Source of the DNA: Mucilaginibacter jinjuensis
GTDB taxonomy: Bacteria > Bacteroidota > Bacteroidia > Sphingobacteriales > Sphingobacteriaceae
Direction of reading: 5' to 3'
NCBI RefSeq assembly: GCF_028596025.1
Contig: NZ_CP117167.1
Span: 4,092,001-4,156,000 of the forward strand
Length of the DNA: 64,000 bases
The notes under the pieces: model-generated
Told to the model about the DNA's origin: nothing
Seen by the model: the letters and a program-made list of their open reading frames with translations, nothing else
Database searches by the model: none
Position numbers and translations under genes: made by a program
Part shown: piece after piece, positions 26,377 through 35,024 of the stretch
Numbering within the stretch: the stretch's first letter is position 1
Layout of the letters: every line of letters starts with the position of its first letter

Positions 26377-27567
26377 TTAATTCAATACCACGTTATGGTG
26401 AGTGTAGTTAGTCCAGCATAAGAAACTTACGTCTCCGCCTGGTAAGCCATCGCTATCAGGATTGTAATGGCTTTGTATATAATTTGTTGCCGTGGTGTTG
26501 TAATGCCTGTCGGCGCTGTTAATGCCCGGCCATATTTTACCAGAAGTTGTACAGTTGGTGCATGTAGGTGGGTTTGAAAGTGTATTGGTATACCATTGAT
26601 ACTGGTAGTTATACCCTGCCAATAAACGGCTGTTACTTGCCGAATAGATAGACAGATCGCCCTGGATACCGGCAATATTTGCGGCATAGCTTAAACCGGT
26701 AAGTGAATACTGGAAGTGTACACAATCATTATGGCTGCCGCAAATTTCGTTCGGCATGGAGCCATCGGCATTAATATCTAAAGGCAATACCGTTTTAATC
26801 AGGTTTAGGCCATTATTATAAACGGTTTGATTGTCTTCAAAAACACCGATAGCCATTTCTGCGTAACCTTCAGAAATATCCCAGTTATTGTGGTAACCTG
26901 GGTCGGTGGCATGTACTACGTATTGGTTTAACAAGCGGTTTAAGAAGGTAACAAACTGGGTATTTTCGGCGGTGGTCCAACCCGCAGCTGCGCCGGTAGT
27001 TGGCTGGTAATATTTAATAATTTCTGCAGCGGCTGCAAAAGTTGGGGCCGCCCATGATGCTTCTAAAGCTGCCTGGTGGCTGTTATCGCCGGTAACACTC
27101 ATGTTTCTGAATGCGTTTGCCCAGCCATCTAAAATTTGTTTAACAGTGGTAGCGTAAGAGGCAGTACCTGTTTTGGCCCAACGCAATGCCAGGGCATAAG
27201 CAAGCAATGCATCGCCCTTAAAGCTGGTTTCATCTGGTGTTACCACACCACCGGCTACACCAACGGTTGCTTTGTAATTACCGCTGGGGCTGTGGTTATT
27301 GCAATAGTTTAATACATACTGATAAGCAGCAAGGCGGTCGGCATTGCCAGAGTTGGCCTGGTTGGCTATAATATCCAGGCTTTGCTGGGTATTTAATATA
27401 CCTGGATGGATAAAGGTTGTGGCTGTTGCGTTAACTGTTTTGGTTGCCGCAGATTTTGCTGCCGGTTGGGCGGCCATATCTTTTTTGGTACATTTTACCA
27501 GCAATACGGCTACCAGTAACACAGCAATTGATGTGATAATTGAGTAGGAAATTTTACGTGTTCTCAT
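26377..27567 (-). CDS. Alginate-lyase-fold (PF05426-like) lipoprotein
   Basis: 396 residues. The N-terminus has a membrane segment and lipobox (AVLLVKC at about residues 20-26), so it is a lipoprotein. The rest is an alpha/alpha-toroid of the alginate lyase superfamily: HPGILNTQQSLDIIANQ at the start, LLAYALALRWAKTG, AALEASWAAPTFAAAAEII, NNWDISEGYAEMAIGVFEDN and FQYSLTGLSYAANIA, with the Asn-Asn-Trp and His-Phe-Gln-Tyr segments where catalytic residues usually sit. It probably cleaves an acidic polysaccharide by beta-elimination, but the substrate (alginate, or another uronate polymer) is not shown. It is a single gene with its own terminator. Confidence 0.75.
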   Translation of the reverse strand: MRTRKISYSIITSIAVLLVAVLLVKCTKKDMAAQPAAKSAATKTVNATATTFIHPGILNTQQSLDIIANQANSGNADRLAAYQYVLNYCNNHSPSGNYKATVGVAGGVVTPDETSFKGDALLAYALALRWAKTGTASYATTVKQILDGWANAFRNMSVTGDNSHQAALEASWAAPTFAAAAEIIKYYQPTTGAAAGWTTAENTQFVTFLNRLLNQYVVHATDPGYHNNWDISEGYAEMAIGVFEDNQTVYNNGLNLIKTVLPLDINADGSMPNEICGSHNDCVHFQYSLTGLSYAANIAGIQGDLSIYSASNSRLLAGYNYQYQWYTNTLSNPPTCTNCTTSGKIWPGINSADRHYNTTATNYIQSHYNPDSDGLPGGDVSFLCWTNYTHHNVVLN

Positions 27568-28020
27568 TTAAGTTATGTTTAATGGTAAGTTAAATACCCC
27601 TCTTCTGCAAACAGTTATAACGATACGACATGCCGTTCTTCAAATCAAATAAAGCTTACCCGCTTTAGGGGAAAACGGACTTACAAAAGGTAAAATTGGT
27701 TAACTAAATACAAGAAAGATTCGGCAACTAAGCTATAAATATTTTCATAAATAACTGATTATTAACTATATAAAACAAAATCAATACACATAACACACAA
27801 GGCGCTTACTACAGAAAAAGCATATTGTACAAATCCAATCGATTTTGCACAAACAAAAAATTTATTTAGTGATACGCCTTGCCCGCATATTTCTTTTAAA
27901 GAAACATACGATATAAATAGTATACTTGAATTATAAACACAGAAATTGCAGCATTAAAAAGATTATTGTTATTTGAAGGCTGCAAATATTAGAGAGATTG
28001 TTGAGATATAATTAAAAAAT
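27568..28020. other. Intergenic region with no gene
   Basis: 453 strongly A+T-rich bases between two divergently transcribed genes (27567 minus, 28021 plus). No convincing coding sequence, RNA gene or strong inverted repeat was seen. Promoters for both genes should lie here, but no clear TTTG/TAnnTTTG pair was found. Confidence 0.5.
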
Positions 28021-28638
28021 ATGCTGCAAAATCGTGTCGACCCGAAAGGAAATATCATACAAACCAGTGCCCGCGGCGCCTGGATGGGTAATCGCGGGCA
28101 ATTGCATGACCGGGGAAAGACTATTTTACGCCCATTTAAATTGAAGGCATGGATTACCTGTGTGCTTGAATTTAAAGACAGGCACCGGCAGGTAATGGCA
28201 CCGGGGTTGTATACCGAATTATTTTTCCTCGACGAAGCCACTGCCTTTGCTGCCGGCCATCGCCCCTGCTTTGAATGCCGGCGCGAAGATGCCAAAAAGT
28301 TTAAAACAGCCTGGTTAAAGGGTAATCCGGAATATCAATTTAATGATAAAACAACCATAAGTAAAATAGACGATATTATCCACGCAGAACGGCTTGACAA
28401 AGACGGCCACAAGGTTACTTTTAAAGCATATCTGAAAAATTTACCCGATGGTGTTTTTATTGAGATCGATGCTGAACCTTACCTCCTGACCAATAAACAA
28501 ATTTACCATTGGACACCATTTGGTTATGAACAAGGCCAGCCATTACCCGATGCAAACGAAGTAACTATACTTACGCCCAAATCTATCATTAATGCATTTG
28601 CCGCCGGATATCAACCACAGATGCGGATTGAAGATTAA
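28021..28638 (+). CDS. Conserved hypothetical protein with Cys-x2-Cys site
   Basis: 205 residues, soluble, no signal peptide. Distinct blocks are RVDPKGNIIQTSARGAWMGN near the start, RPFKLKAWITCVLEFKDRHR, then FFLDEATAFAAGHRPCFECR, and FEIDAEPYLL-like text later. I recall proteins with nearly the same blocks in many Proteobacteria, annotated only as hypothetical, so the family is widespread but I know no function. The CFEC pair with a nearby His could bind a metal, in a way that recalls the Ada N-terminal site, but that is speculative. The stop is 3 bases from the stop of the convergent DUF2461 gene. Confidence 0.75.
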   Translation: MLQNRVDPKGNIIQTSARGAWMGNRGQLHDRGKTILRPFKLKAWITCVLEFKDRHRQVMAPGLYTELFFLDEATAFAAGHRPCFECRREDAKKFKTAWLKGNPEYQFNDKTTISKIDDIIHAERLDKDGHKVTFKAYLKNLPDGVFIEIDAEPYLLTNKQIYHWTPFGYEQGQPLPDANEVTILTPKSIINAFAAGYQPQMRIED

Positions 28639-28641
28639 GTG

Positions 28642-29334
28642 TTAAAGCAAATTGCCATTAACATCGGTAGATAATATATCGCTCATATAATCAAAGAAAG
28701 GGCGCATGTTTTTGAATGCTTGATTGGCTTCATCCAGAAATGATGGCGCAAGCACCTGTTCGTCCGTAAACCTTTTGATCAATAAAAACTGTTTATAGCG
28801 TAACAGGTCTATCGCTTCGTTATCAGCGGCAAAACCTTGTGGGGTTGTTTTAAGCTGTTCGCCTTGTAAGGTGCCAAATGTTGTGATAAATGTGTCTGCA
28901 TTAAGGATTTGCCTCAATGGGATAGGGTCATAACTAATATCTTCACGAATGCGCTTTAAATCGGCTGTATTAGGGTTACGGAACCCGCCGATTACAAAAT
29001 TATTGCCCGGCTCAATGTGGAAATAGTAGCCGCCCCTGCGCTGTTTAGTTGCGCGTTTAAAACTACCACTCCACCATTGTTTGTAAGGCGTTTTATCAGT
29101 CGAAAAACGGGTATCTCTGTAAATGCGATAGAGGCTTTTATTACCCGATGGTGTTTCTATCAGGTCATGACTATTCAGTTCGGCTAGCAGCAGATCGGCA
29201 AAGTTTTCGATGTAGGCACGTTGTTCCAGAAACTCATCTTTATGGGCATTAAACCAATCGCGGTTATTGTTTTGTGTTAATGTCTCTAAAAACTTAAAAG
29301 CCGATTTCGGTATAATAGATTGCTGCTTTGCCAT
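28642..29334 (-). CDS. DUF2461 (TIGR02453-type) protein
   Basis: 230 residues, soluble. The family wording is clear: AFKFLETLTQNNNRDWFNAH near residue 12, LYRIYRDTRFSTDKTPYKQW near residue 70, and GGYYFHIEPGNNFVIGGF near residue 100. The molecular function of the family is not established. It is convergent with the hypothetical gene at 28021 and stands alone, with 59 bases to the histidine kinase gene downstream on the same strand. Confidence 0.87.
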   Translation of the reverse strand: MAKQQSIIPKSAFKFLETLTQNNNRDWFNAHKDEFLEQRAYIENFADLLLAELNSHDLIETPSGNKSLYRIYRDTRFSTDKTPYKQWWSGSFKRATKQRRGGYYFHIEPGNNFVIGGFRNPNTADLKRIREDISYDPIPLRQILNADTFITTFGTLQGEQLKTTPQGFAADNEAIDLLRYKQFLLIKRFTDEQVLAPSFLDEANQAFKNMRPFFDYMSDILSTDVNGNLL

Positions 29335-29393
29335 AGTACTACAAAGAAAGTGAATCTATGCAATAGAATTTATCTGTACTGTGTAAAGCTTTG

Positions 29394-32183
29394 TTAATGC
29401 ACATTGTTGTAATTAGCGGCCTCTGTTAAAACATCTAACAGGGCTTCAATTCTTAATGGTTTTGGCAGGTAAAAATTCATGCCGATATTAATGCACAGGT
29501 CTTTATCCTCCTGCATGGCATTGGCCGTCATGGCAATAATAATAGGCTGTTTCTCCATATTGCTGCGAATAATTTGCGTGGCTTCCAAGCCATCCATTTC
29601 TGGCATTTGGATGTCCATTAATACCACATCATACTCGTTTAGTTCCATCATGGCCAAAAGCTCTACACCATTATTAGCAATGTGTGGTTCATAACCCAGC
29701 TTATGCAATATCCTGACGATCAGTTTCTGGTTAATCAGGTTATCCTCGGCAATAATAATCCGCATCGGATATTTTTCAGAAAATTCCTTGCTTAATAAGA
29801 TTTGTACAGGTTCTACCTTTTGAGGTTCGATTGCCTGGCTTAACACCATTTCTATCACCTTACATAAATGCTGCTGTTTAACTGGTTTGGTTAATACAGA
29901 TGCGAACAAATCGGGATATTTACCTTTAGTTTCATCACCAATTGAACTCAGCAGCACGATAGGAAGATTTTTATACTTCTCTTTAATTTGCCTGCTCAAC
30001 TGTACGCCATCCATTTCTGGCATTTGCATATCGCTTATTATTAAATCAAAAGATTGTCCCGTTAGTATCTGCAAAGCCTCATCTCCTGATGATGCCATAA
30101 CCGGTATTAAACGCCATTGCTCCAGCTGCACCCTCAATATTTTACGGTTGGTGGCATTATCATCAACCACCAGAACACGCTTATTCTCGTGCCCTTCCAT
30201 GTTGTATTGCACCACGGTACGTACCGCCTGCCTGCTAATTTCGGCCTCAATAGTAAAGTGAAATGCAGTACCCAAGCCTACCTGGCTCTCTACAATAATA
30301 TTACCCTGCATTAAGTGTACTAAACGCTCACAAATAGCCAAGCCCAAACCACTACCACCGTACTTACGGGTGGTTGAAGAATCAACCTGGGAGAAAGCCT
30401 GGAACAAATGAGCTATCTTATCTTTCGGGATACCTATGCCTGTATCGCGCACCTCAAAGGCAAGCTCCAGTTTCTGGTCGTCTGTACGTTTAAGCAGGCT
30501 TATACCTAAAAACACTTCGCCTTTGCTGGTAAATTTAATAGCGTTGCCTAACAGGTTAATCAGCACTTGTTTTAAGCGCATGCTATCGGCTACCAACTGC
30601 AGCGGCACTTCATGATCTATCTGATAAACAAGGTCCAAACCACTGTGTGCAGCTTTACCTGCAAACATATCCATCACTTCTTCAATACATTGGCGAAGGT
30701 CAAAATCGTGCGGGTCTAATTCCAATTTGCCCGATTCTATCTTCGAAAAATCGAGAATATCGTTAATTACATTCAGCAGCGTTTCGCCACTTCGCTGTAC
30801 GGTCTCTACATACTCACGCTGTTCGGCATCGAGGTTAGTATCGTGCAGTAACGAAGCCATACCCAAAACCCCATTCATCGGCGTACGGATTTCGTGGCTC
30901 ATGGTAGCCAGGAAAACACTTTTAGCCTGGTTAGCTTTCTCTGCCTCTTCGCGGGCTATATGCTCCTGCTCTTTCTGTAGCTTCAGTTCTTCATTCAGGA
31001 TCTGGAACTCTTCAGATTGTGCCTGCAATTCCTCCGATTGTACCTGCAGCTCTTCATTTAACGACTGCAACTCTTCTGACCTGTAGTTAAGCCTGTAAAT
31101 AAATGATTTAAGCGTCGATTTTAGCAGGTTGAAATCATTGTAAAGTTTCTCGATCTCCGTACTGTTCGGCATGATGCTGTTCTCGGTCTTCAGATCCTGA
31201 ATATCCTCGAAATCAGATTTAATAAACGCCTCCATTTGCTGGTTTAACTCCTTAATGTCACGCGTTAAAAACCTCGGCAGTATCAAGCTGATGGTTAATA
31301 TAATGATGAGCAGTAAAACAGATACCGCTACCAATATCAACGTAAAAGTAAGCTGCAACTGGTTAGTAATATTGATGGCTTGCGTACCTGTAAGGTTATA
31401 TTGTTGCTCAAACTTGTTGATATTATCCAGAATACGCGGTACAACACCATCTTGCTGACCAATGCCCAGTTTTTCGGCATAATTAACCAGTTGGGCAAAT
31501 CTGGCTTTGTAATTTATTAAAGCGCCGTAGCTCTTACTATTCGCCGGCGTTTTTTTAATTAAAGCATCTATCTGGCTAAAAAACAGTGTAGCATATTCGC
31601 TTCTTCCACGTAGCATATAATCTTTCTCGTGCCTTCTTAATTGCAGGATATCATATTTGGCTACCGCGCTCGAGTCCTCTATCCAATGCGCAGACTTCCG
31701 CATCTGGCCTTCCATGCCATAATCTTCGAACCCTTTATTGTAATAAAGTCCCTTTAACTCGTTACCCAAGGCCAGGCTATGTGCACTAAGGTTAATCAGG
31801 CTATCCAACTGCTCATTAATATTGATATGGTTTTGGTTGGCCTTCTGTTTTAAATTATGCAGGTGATAGGTTATCGTTTTTTGAAGCAGCAAAAACTGAT
31901 CGACATCCAGTTGGTTACCCGAGCGGTAAAATATGGGCGAATGGAAACCCGACAGCATAAATTTTTGCAGGTAACCGGTGCTCTCCAGATACTGGATCTG
32001 GATGCGGGTAAGATCGCTGGTAAACGAAGTGAGTTGCTTTTGTTTATGGTTAATAAACAGGTAAGAAATTACCCAGATTAACACAACGGCAATAAAAGAA
32101 AAGAAGCTCAAAAAGAGCCTTGCCTTAAAAGATTTTAGAATTGTAAGATTAAATATGCGCACGGTTGATGATACGTAAAACAC
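29394..32183 (-). CDS. Hybrid sensor histidine kinase with two receiver domains
   Basis: 929 residues. Two membrane helices (about 17-45 and 280-305) enclose a helical periplasmic domain. A HAMP-like region and coiled coil (EELQVQSEELQAQSEEFQIL) lead to HisKA with phospho-His near residue 430 in TMSHEIRTPMNG. The ATPase domain has NAIKFTSKGEV, DTGIGIPKD and GSGLGLAI. REC1 carries Asp near 718 (IISDMQMPEMDG) and REC2 Asp near 857 (VLMDIQMPEMDG). There is no HPt domain and no DNA-binding output, so phosphate must pass to a partner elsewhere. The start is uncertain: the first codon is GTG, and another GTG seven codons on would also fit. It is a stand-alone gene; the ligand is unknown. Confidence 0.88.
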   Translation of the reverse strand: MFYVSSTVRIFNLTILKSFKARLFLSFFSFIAVVLIWVISYLFINHKQKQLTSFTSDLTRIQIQYLESTGYLQKFMLSGFHSPIFYRSGNQLDVDQFLLLQKTITYHLHNLKQKANQNHININEQLDSLINLSAHSLALGNELKGLYYNKGFEDYGMEGQMRKSAHWIEDSSAVAKYDILQLRRHEKDYMLRGRSEYATLFFSQIDALIKKTPANSKSYGALINYKARFAQLVNYAEKLGIGQQDGVVPRILDNINKFEQQYNLTGTQAINITNQLQLTFTLILVAVSVLLLIIILTISLILPRFLTRDIKELNQQMEAFIKSDFEDIQDLKTENSIMPNSTEIEKLYNDFNLLKSTLKSFIYRLNYRSEELQSLNEELQVQSEELQAQSEEFQILNEELKLQKEQEHIAREEAEKANQAKSVFLATMSHEIRTPMNGVLGMASLLHDTNLDAEQREYVETVQRSGETLLNVINDILDFSKIESGKLELDPHDFDLRQCIEEVMDMFAGKAAHSGLDLVYQIDHEVPLQLVADSMRLKQVLINLLGNAIKFTSKGEVFLGISLLKRTDDQKLELAFEVRDTGIGIPKDKIAHLFQAFSQVDSSTTRKYGGSGLGLAICERLVHLMQGNIIVESQVGLGTAFHFTIEAEISRQAVRTVVQYNMEGHENKRVLVVDDNATNRKILRVQLEQWRLIPVMASSGDEALQILTGQSFDLIISDMQMPEMDGVQLSRQIKEKYKNLPIVLLSSIGDETKGKYPDLFASVLTKPVKQQHLCKVIEMVLSQAIEPQKVEPVQILLSKEFSEKYPMRIIIAEDNLINQKLIVRILHKLGYEPHIANNGVELLAMMELNEYDVVLMDIQMPEMDGLEATQIIRSNMEKQPIIIAMTANAMQEDKDLCINIGMNFYLPKPLRIEALLDVLTEAANYNNVH

Positions 32184-32243
32184 GCACCCTGGATGTTAGA
32201 GATATATTAAGTTTATGTAATGATTATATTTAGAAAAGCAAAC

Positions 32244-32615
32244 TTACTGCGCCACAGCATAATACTTCAACCCCAATATGCCGATCATGATGAGCAGCAT
32301 AAAAAAAATCTCTTTCCAGGAGATGCCCTGATGGAGCCAAAGCACTTCGGTAAGCTTTAACATGGCAAGTGTAGCGGCCGTCCAAACGGCAAAAGCGGTA
32401 GCAGTAGATAGTTGTTTAATGGCCAGGGAAAAGAAATACACGTTGGCAATACCAAAAACAATGTATCCGATGAGCGGCGCCATAATTAACAAGCCCGAAT
32501 CTTTATAAAAATTAGACCAGCTCAATAATTTGAAATTCCCGAAATTGAGGTACTTGACCGAGTAAGTCCAGGCGGTTTCAAATACGGCAGCAATAATTAA
32601 ATAGATCCAGGCCAA
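32244..32615 (-). CDS. SMR-type small membrane transporter or lipid-sugar flippase subunit
   Basis: 123 residues, four membrane helices. The start codon is TTG at 32613-32615, 3 bases after the stop of the preceding gene; it gives MAWIYLIIAAVFETAWTYSV, the exact beginning of small multidrug resistance proteins with the conserved Glu13. The next in-frame ATG would delete the first helix. Family proteins exchange protons for cationic drugs, but ArnE/ArnF of the same superfamily move lipid-linked aminoarabinose. As the last gene of a nonulosonate-like sugar operon, a lipid-sugar translocation role is an attractive inference. A plain drug exporter is the alternative. Confidence 0.75.
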   Translation of the reverse strand: MAWIYLIIAAVFETAWTYSVKYLNFGNFKLLSWSNFYKDSGLLIMAPLIGYIVFGIANVYFFSLAIKQLSTATAFAVWTAATLAMLKLTEVLWLHQGISWKEIFFMLLIMIGILGLKYYAVAQ

Positions 32616-32618
32616 GTG

Positions 32619-33581
32619 TTAGGTATTAGAGTAAGTTTCGTTGGTTTCTACAGCATTAGTCGAATAAGCCTTTTGGAGCTTATGCTTCTTATATTTTACC
32701 TTAACTGGCGCTTTGTTCCACCAGCTTACTGCCCGTTTCATGGCATCGGGTCGCAGGTTATAGTACCTTTTAAACCAGCTATATTTTAACAGCTTTTGCT
32801 CGTCGAACCGTTTTACGGAGAAGGCGTGTTGCAGAAAATAGTCTTTTGGATAATCATAACCTAATCCCCAGTTCTCTGGCTTATTGCCCGGCGCGTGGCC
32901 CGGGTTGTAAACCGTTTTAAACATATAATCCCATATCGAAAGCTTGGTACCGAAGTTGGCATGAAAAACTTCCTGGTAATTGGCATGGTGCCATAAGTGC
33001 AGCTCGGGCGAATTTAAGAAGTATCTCAGTTTGCCCATCTTTACATTTACGTTAGCATGGATAAACATACCAAACATGGCATCAATCAGTGCTTTAATAG
33101 GCACTACTTCGGGTGCTGCACCTAATAATATAATGGGCGCAAATTCGATGGTTTGATTGATGATGATCTCTACCACGTGTGAGCGCGAACCAGCCAGAAA
33201 GTCGACCTCCTTTCCTGAATGATGTGCCTCGTGTGTTCTCCAAAAGAACTTACTGCTATGCTGAAAACGGTGGAACAGGTAGATATACAGATCATGCACT
33301 ACCACAAAGAAGATCACCTGCACCGCCAGCGGCCAGTCTTTCACAAACTGAAAATGCGACCAGTTAAAATGGTGTTGCAAGGGCGCAATAATATAATCGA
33401 AGATGAGGATCTTCAAAAAATAGCTTTGGATGATGGTATACCAAACCAGATCAATCCAAAAGCCTTCCCTAAAAAAGGGAAGGCCTTTACGGTACGGACT
33501 AATTCGCTCCCAGGCAATAATGAATATTACCCAGCAAATTAGTATGGTAGTAGTTATGGTTAAGAGTTTCTCTTGCGGCAT
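32619..33581 (-). CDS. Sterol desaturase/fatty acid hydroxylase superfamily membrane protein
   Basis: 320 residues with about four membrane segments. The di-iron His motifs are all present: FHRFQH (H-x3-H), THEAHH (H-x2-HH), and HLWHH (H-x2-HH), with GSRSHVVEII between. Superfamily enzymes hydroxylate or desaturate lipids using oxygen. It begins 2 bases after the KdsC-NeuB stop and ends 3 bases before the SMR-like start, so it belongs to the sugar operon. It may modify a lipid carrier, a lipid A-like acyl chain or the sugar itself; the substrate cannot be told from sequence. Confidence 0.83.
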   Translation of the reverse strand: MPQEKLLTITTTILICWVIFIIAWERISPYRKGLPFFREGFWIDLVWYTIIQSYFLKILIFDYIIAPLQHHFNWSHFQFVKDWPLAVQVIFFVVVHDLYIYLFHRFQHSSKFFWRTHEAHHSGKEVDFLAGSRSHVVEIIINQTIEFAPIILLGAAPEVVPIKALIDAMFGMFIHANVNVKMGKLRYFLNSPELHLWHHANYQEVFHANFGTKLSIWDYMFKTVYNPGHAPGNKPENWGLGYDYPKDYFLQHAFSVKRFDEQKLLKYSWFKRYYNLRPDAMKRAVSWWNKAPVKVKYKKHKLQKAYSTNAVETNETYSNT

Positions 33582-33583
33582 TA

Positions 33584-35014
33584 TTAAATAACCGGTTTTT
33601 CTTTATACTCAGGGCTGATGTTTACGCGCAGGCGTTTCATCGGCCCAATTTCTGATTCATATACTTTTTTCACACCGTCGCCGGCTGCAATTTCCACATC
33701 GCGGATATCGCGTACCATACGTTGGAAGCCCTGCGGTTCAACAGATGCAGCGTGATCCGATCCCCACATCGCACGATCAAGCGTAAAGTGTCTCTCCACA
33801 AACGTTGCACCCATAGCTACGGCAGCAACCGTGGTAGCCAAACCAGTTTCGTGGCCAGAATAACCAATTGGAATACCTGCATATTTAGCCTCCAAAGTCT
33901 GGATCATTTTCAGGTTCAACTCTTGTGGCGGGCAAGGATATGCTGATGTTGCATGAGCAATAAACAAGGGATAGTTAGCATCAAAAGCATTGATATAAGC
34001 CATGGTATCCTCAATCTCTTTCATGGTAGACATGCCGGTTGACAGCATCAGCGGTTTCCCTGTTTCCAGGATACGTTGGATCAGTTCGAAATCAGTCAAC
34101 GAAGCCGAAGCCAGTTTGTAGATCACGGTATCAAAACGCTCCATAAAATCAACCGAAGGTGCATCCCAGGCAGATACAAACCAGTCGATACCCAGTTTTT
34201 TACAATATTGGTCGATAGCTGCATATTCGGCAATGCCAAACTCAGTTTTACGTTTGTAGTCGATATAGGTAATACGGCCCCAAGGGGTATCGCGCATCAT
34301 TTCCCATTGATCTTTAGGTACGCAAATCTCTGGTGTGCGTTTTTGAAATTTCACGGCATCAGCTTTGGCAGCAACAGCCTCATCAATTAACTGTTTAGCA
34401 GTTTCTAATGAGCCATTATGGTTAATACCAATCTCAGCAATAATATAGCAAGGATGGCCTTTACCAATTACACGGCCGGTGTTTAGGGTAATGGTACCAT
34501 CTTTAACTACTACATTGTTTTTAGAGTCGATAATCAATTCTGCAAGTTCACGGAAACAGCCTTCGCCGCCTTTGGCTTCGCAAACCAAATCGGCGTGTGC
34601 TTTAACATAAGGCATGGCATCAGACGGGCAGGCGGTTAAACCGGCCAGCAGCATAATCTCAATATCGTTATAATCATCGCCAATGTAGGCAACCTCGTGC
34701 GGCTCAAGATCTAATCTGTTGCAGATCTCTTTAAAAACCTCTGGTTTATCTTTAACACCCAGGTGCAGTTCTGTGATCTGCAATTTTTCGGCACGTTTAA
34801 TTACCGATGGTGAACGCTCGCCGGTAATAATGCCGGTATCTACACCTGCATATTTGCGCAGGCGCTCCACACCCATACCATCACGGATGCTGAATTTCTT
34901 AAGGTTTTCACCCAACTCATCATAATAAACCCCCGCATCGGTTAATACACCGTCGCAATCTGTAAGCAGTAATTTAATGGCAGATGCCTTCTGTTTTAAA
35001 ATTTCGTTTATCAT
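33584..35014 (-). CDS. KdsC-like phosphatase fused to NeuB-like sialic acid synthase
   Basis: 476 residues from the ATG at 35012-35014, preferred over an upstream ATG that overlaps the SDR gene by 26 bases. Residues about 12-163 are a KdsC-type HAD phosphatase (LLLTDCDGVLTDAG with Asp19/Asp21, TGERS, and AYIGDDYNDIEI). Residues about 185-476 are a NeuB/SpsE TIM barrel (IIAEIGINHNGSLETAKQLI, DAVKFQKR, HATSAYPCPPQELNL, GYSGHETG, and VERHFTLD). The C-terminal SAF/antifreeze-like domain of ordinary NeuB is missing. The pair would condense phosphoenolpyruvate with an aldose phosphate and then remove the phosphate, as the separate KDN-9-phosphate enzymes do in Bacteroides. The sugar acceptor is unknown. 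Confidence 0.88.
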   Translation of the reverse strand: MINEILKQKASAIKLLLTDCDGVLTDAGVYYDELGENLKKFSIRDGMGVERLRKYAGVDTGIITGERSPSVIKRAEKLQITELHLGVKDKPEVFKEICNRLDLEPHEVAYIGDDYNDIEIMLLAGLTACPSDAMPYVKAHADLVCEAKGGEGCFRELAELIIDSKNNVVVKDGTITLNTGRVIGKGHPCYIIAEIGINHNGSLETAKQLIDEAVAAKADAVKFQKRTPEICVPKDQWEMMRDTPWGRITYIDYKRKTEFGIAEYAAIDQYCKKLGIDWFVSAWDAPSVDFMERFDTVIYKLASASLTDFELIQRILETGKPLMLSTGMSTMKEIEDTMAYINAFDANYPLFIAHATSAYPCPPQELNLKMIQTLEAKYAGIPIGYSGHETGLATTVAAVAMGATFVERHFTLDRAMWGSDHAASVEPQGFQRMVRDIRDVEIAAGDGVKKVYESEIGPMKRLRVNISPEYKEKPVI

Positions 35015-35024
35015 AATTGTGATT

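Noticed and set aside
29394..32183. Hybrid two-component system of the HTCS type controlling a PUL
   Set aside because: There is no beta-propeller/Y_Y_Y sensor and no AraC-type output domain.
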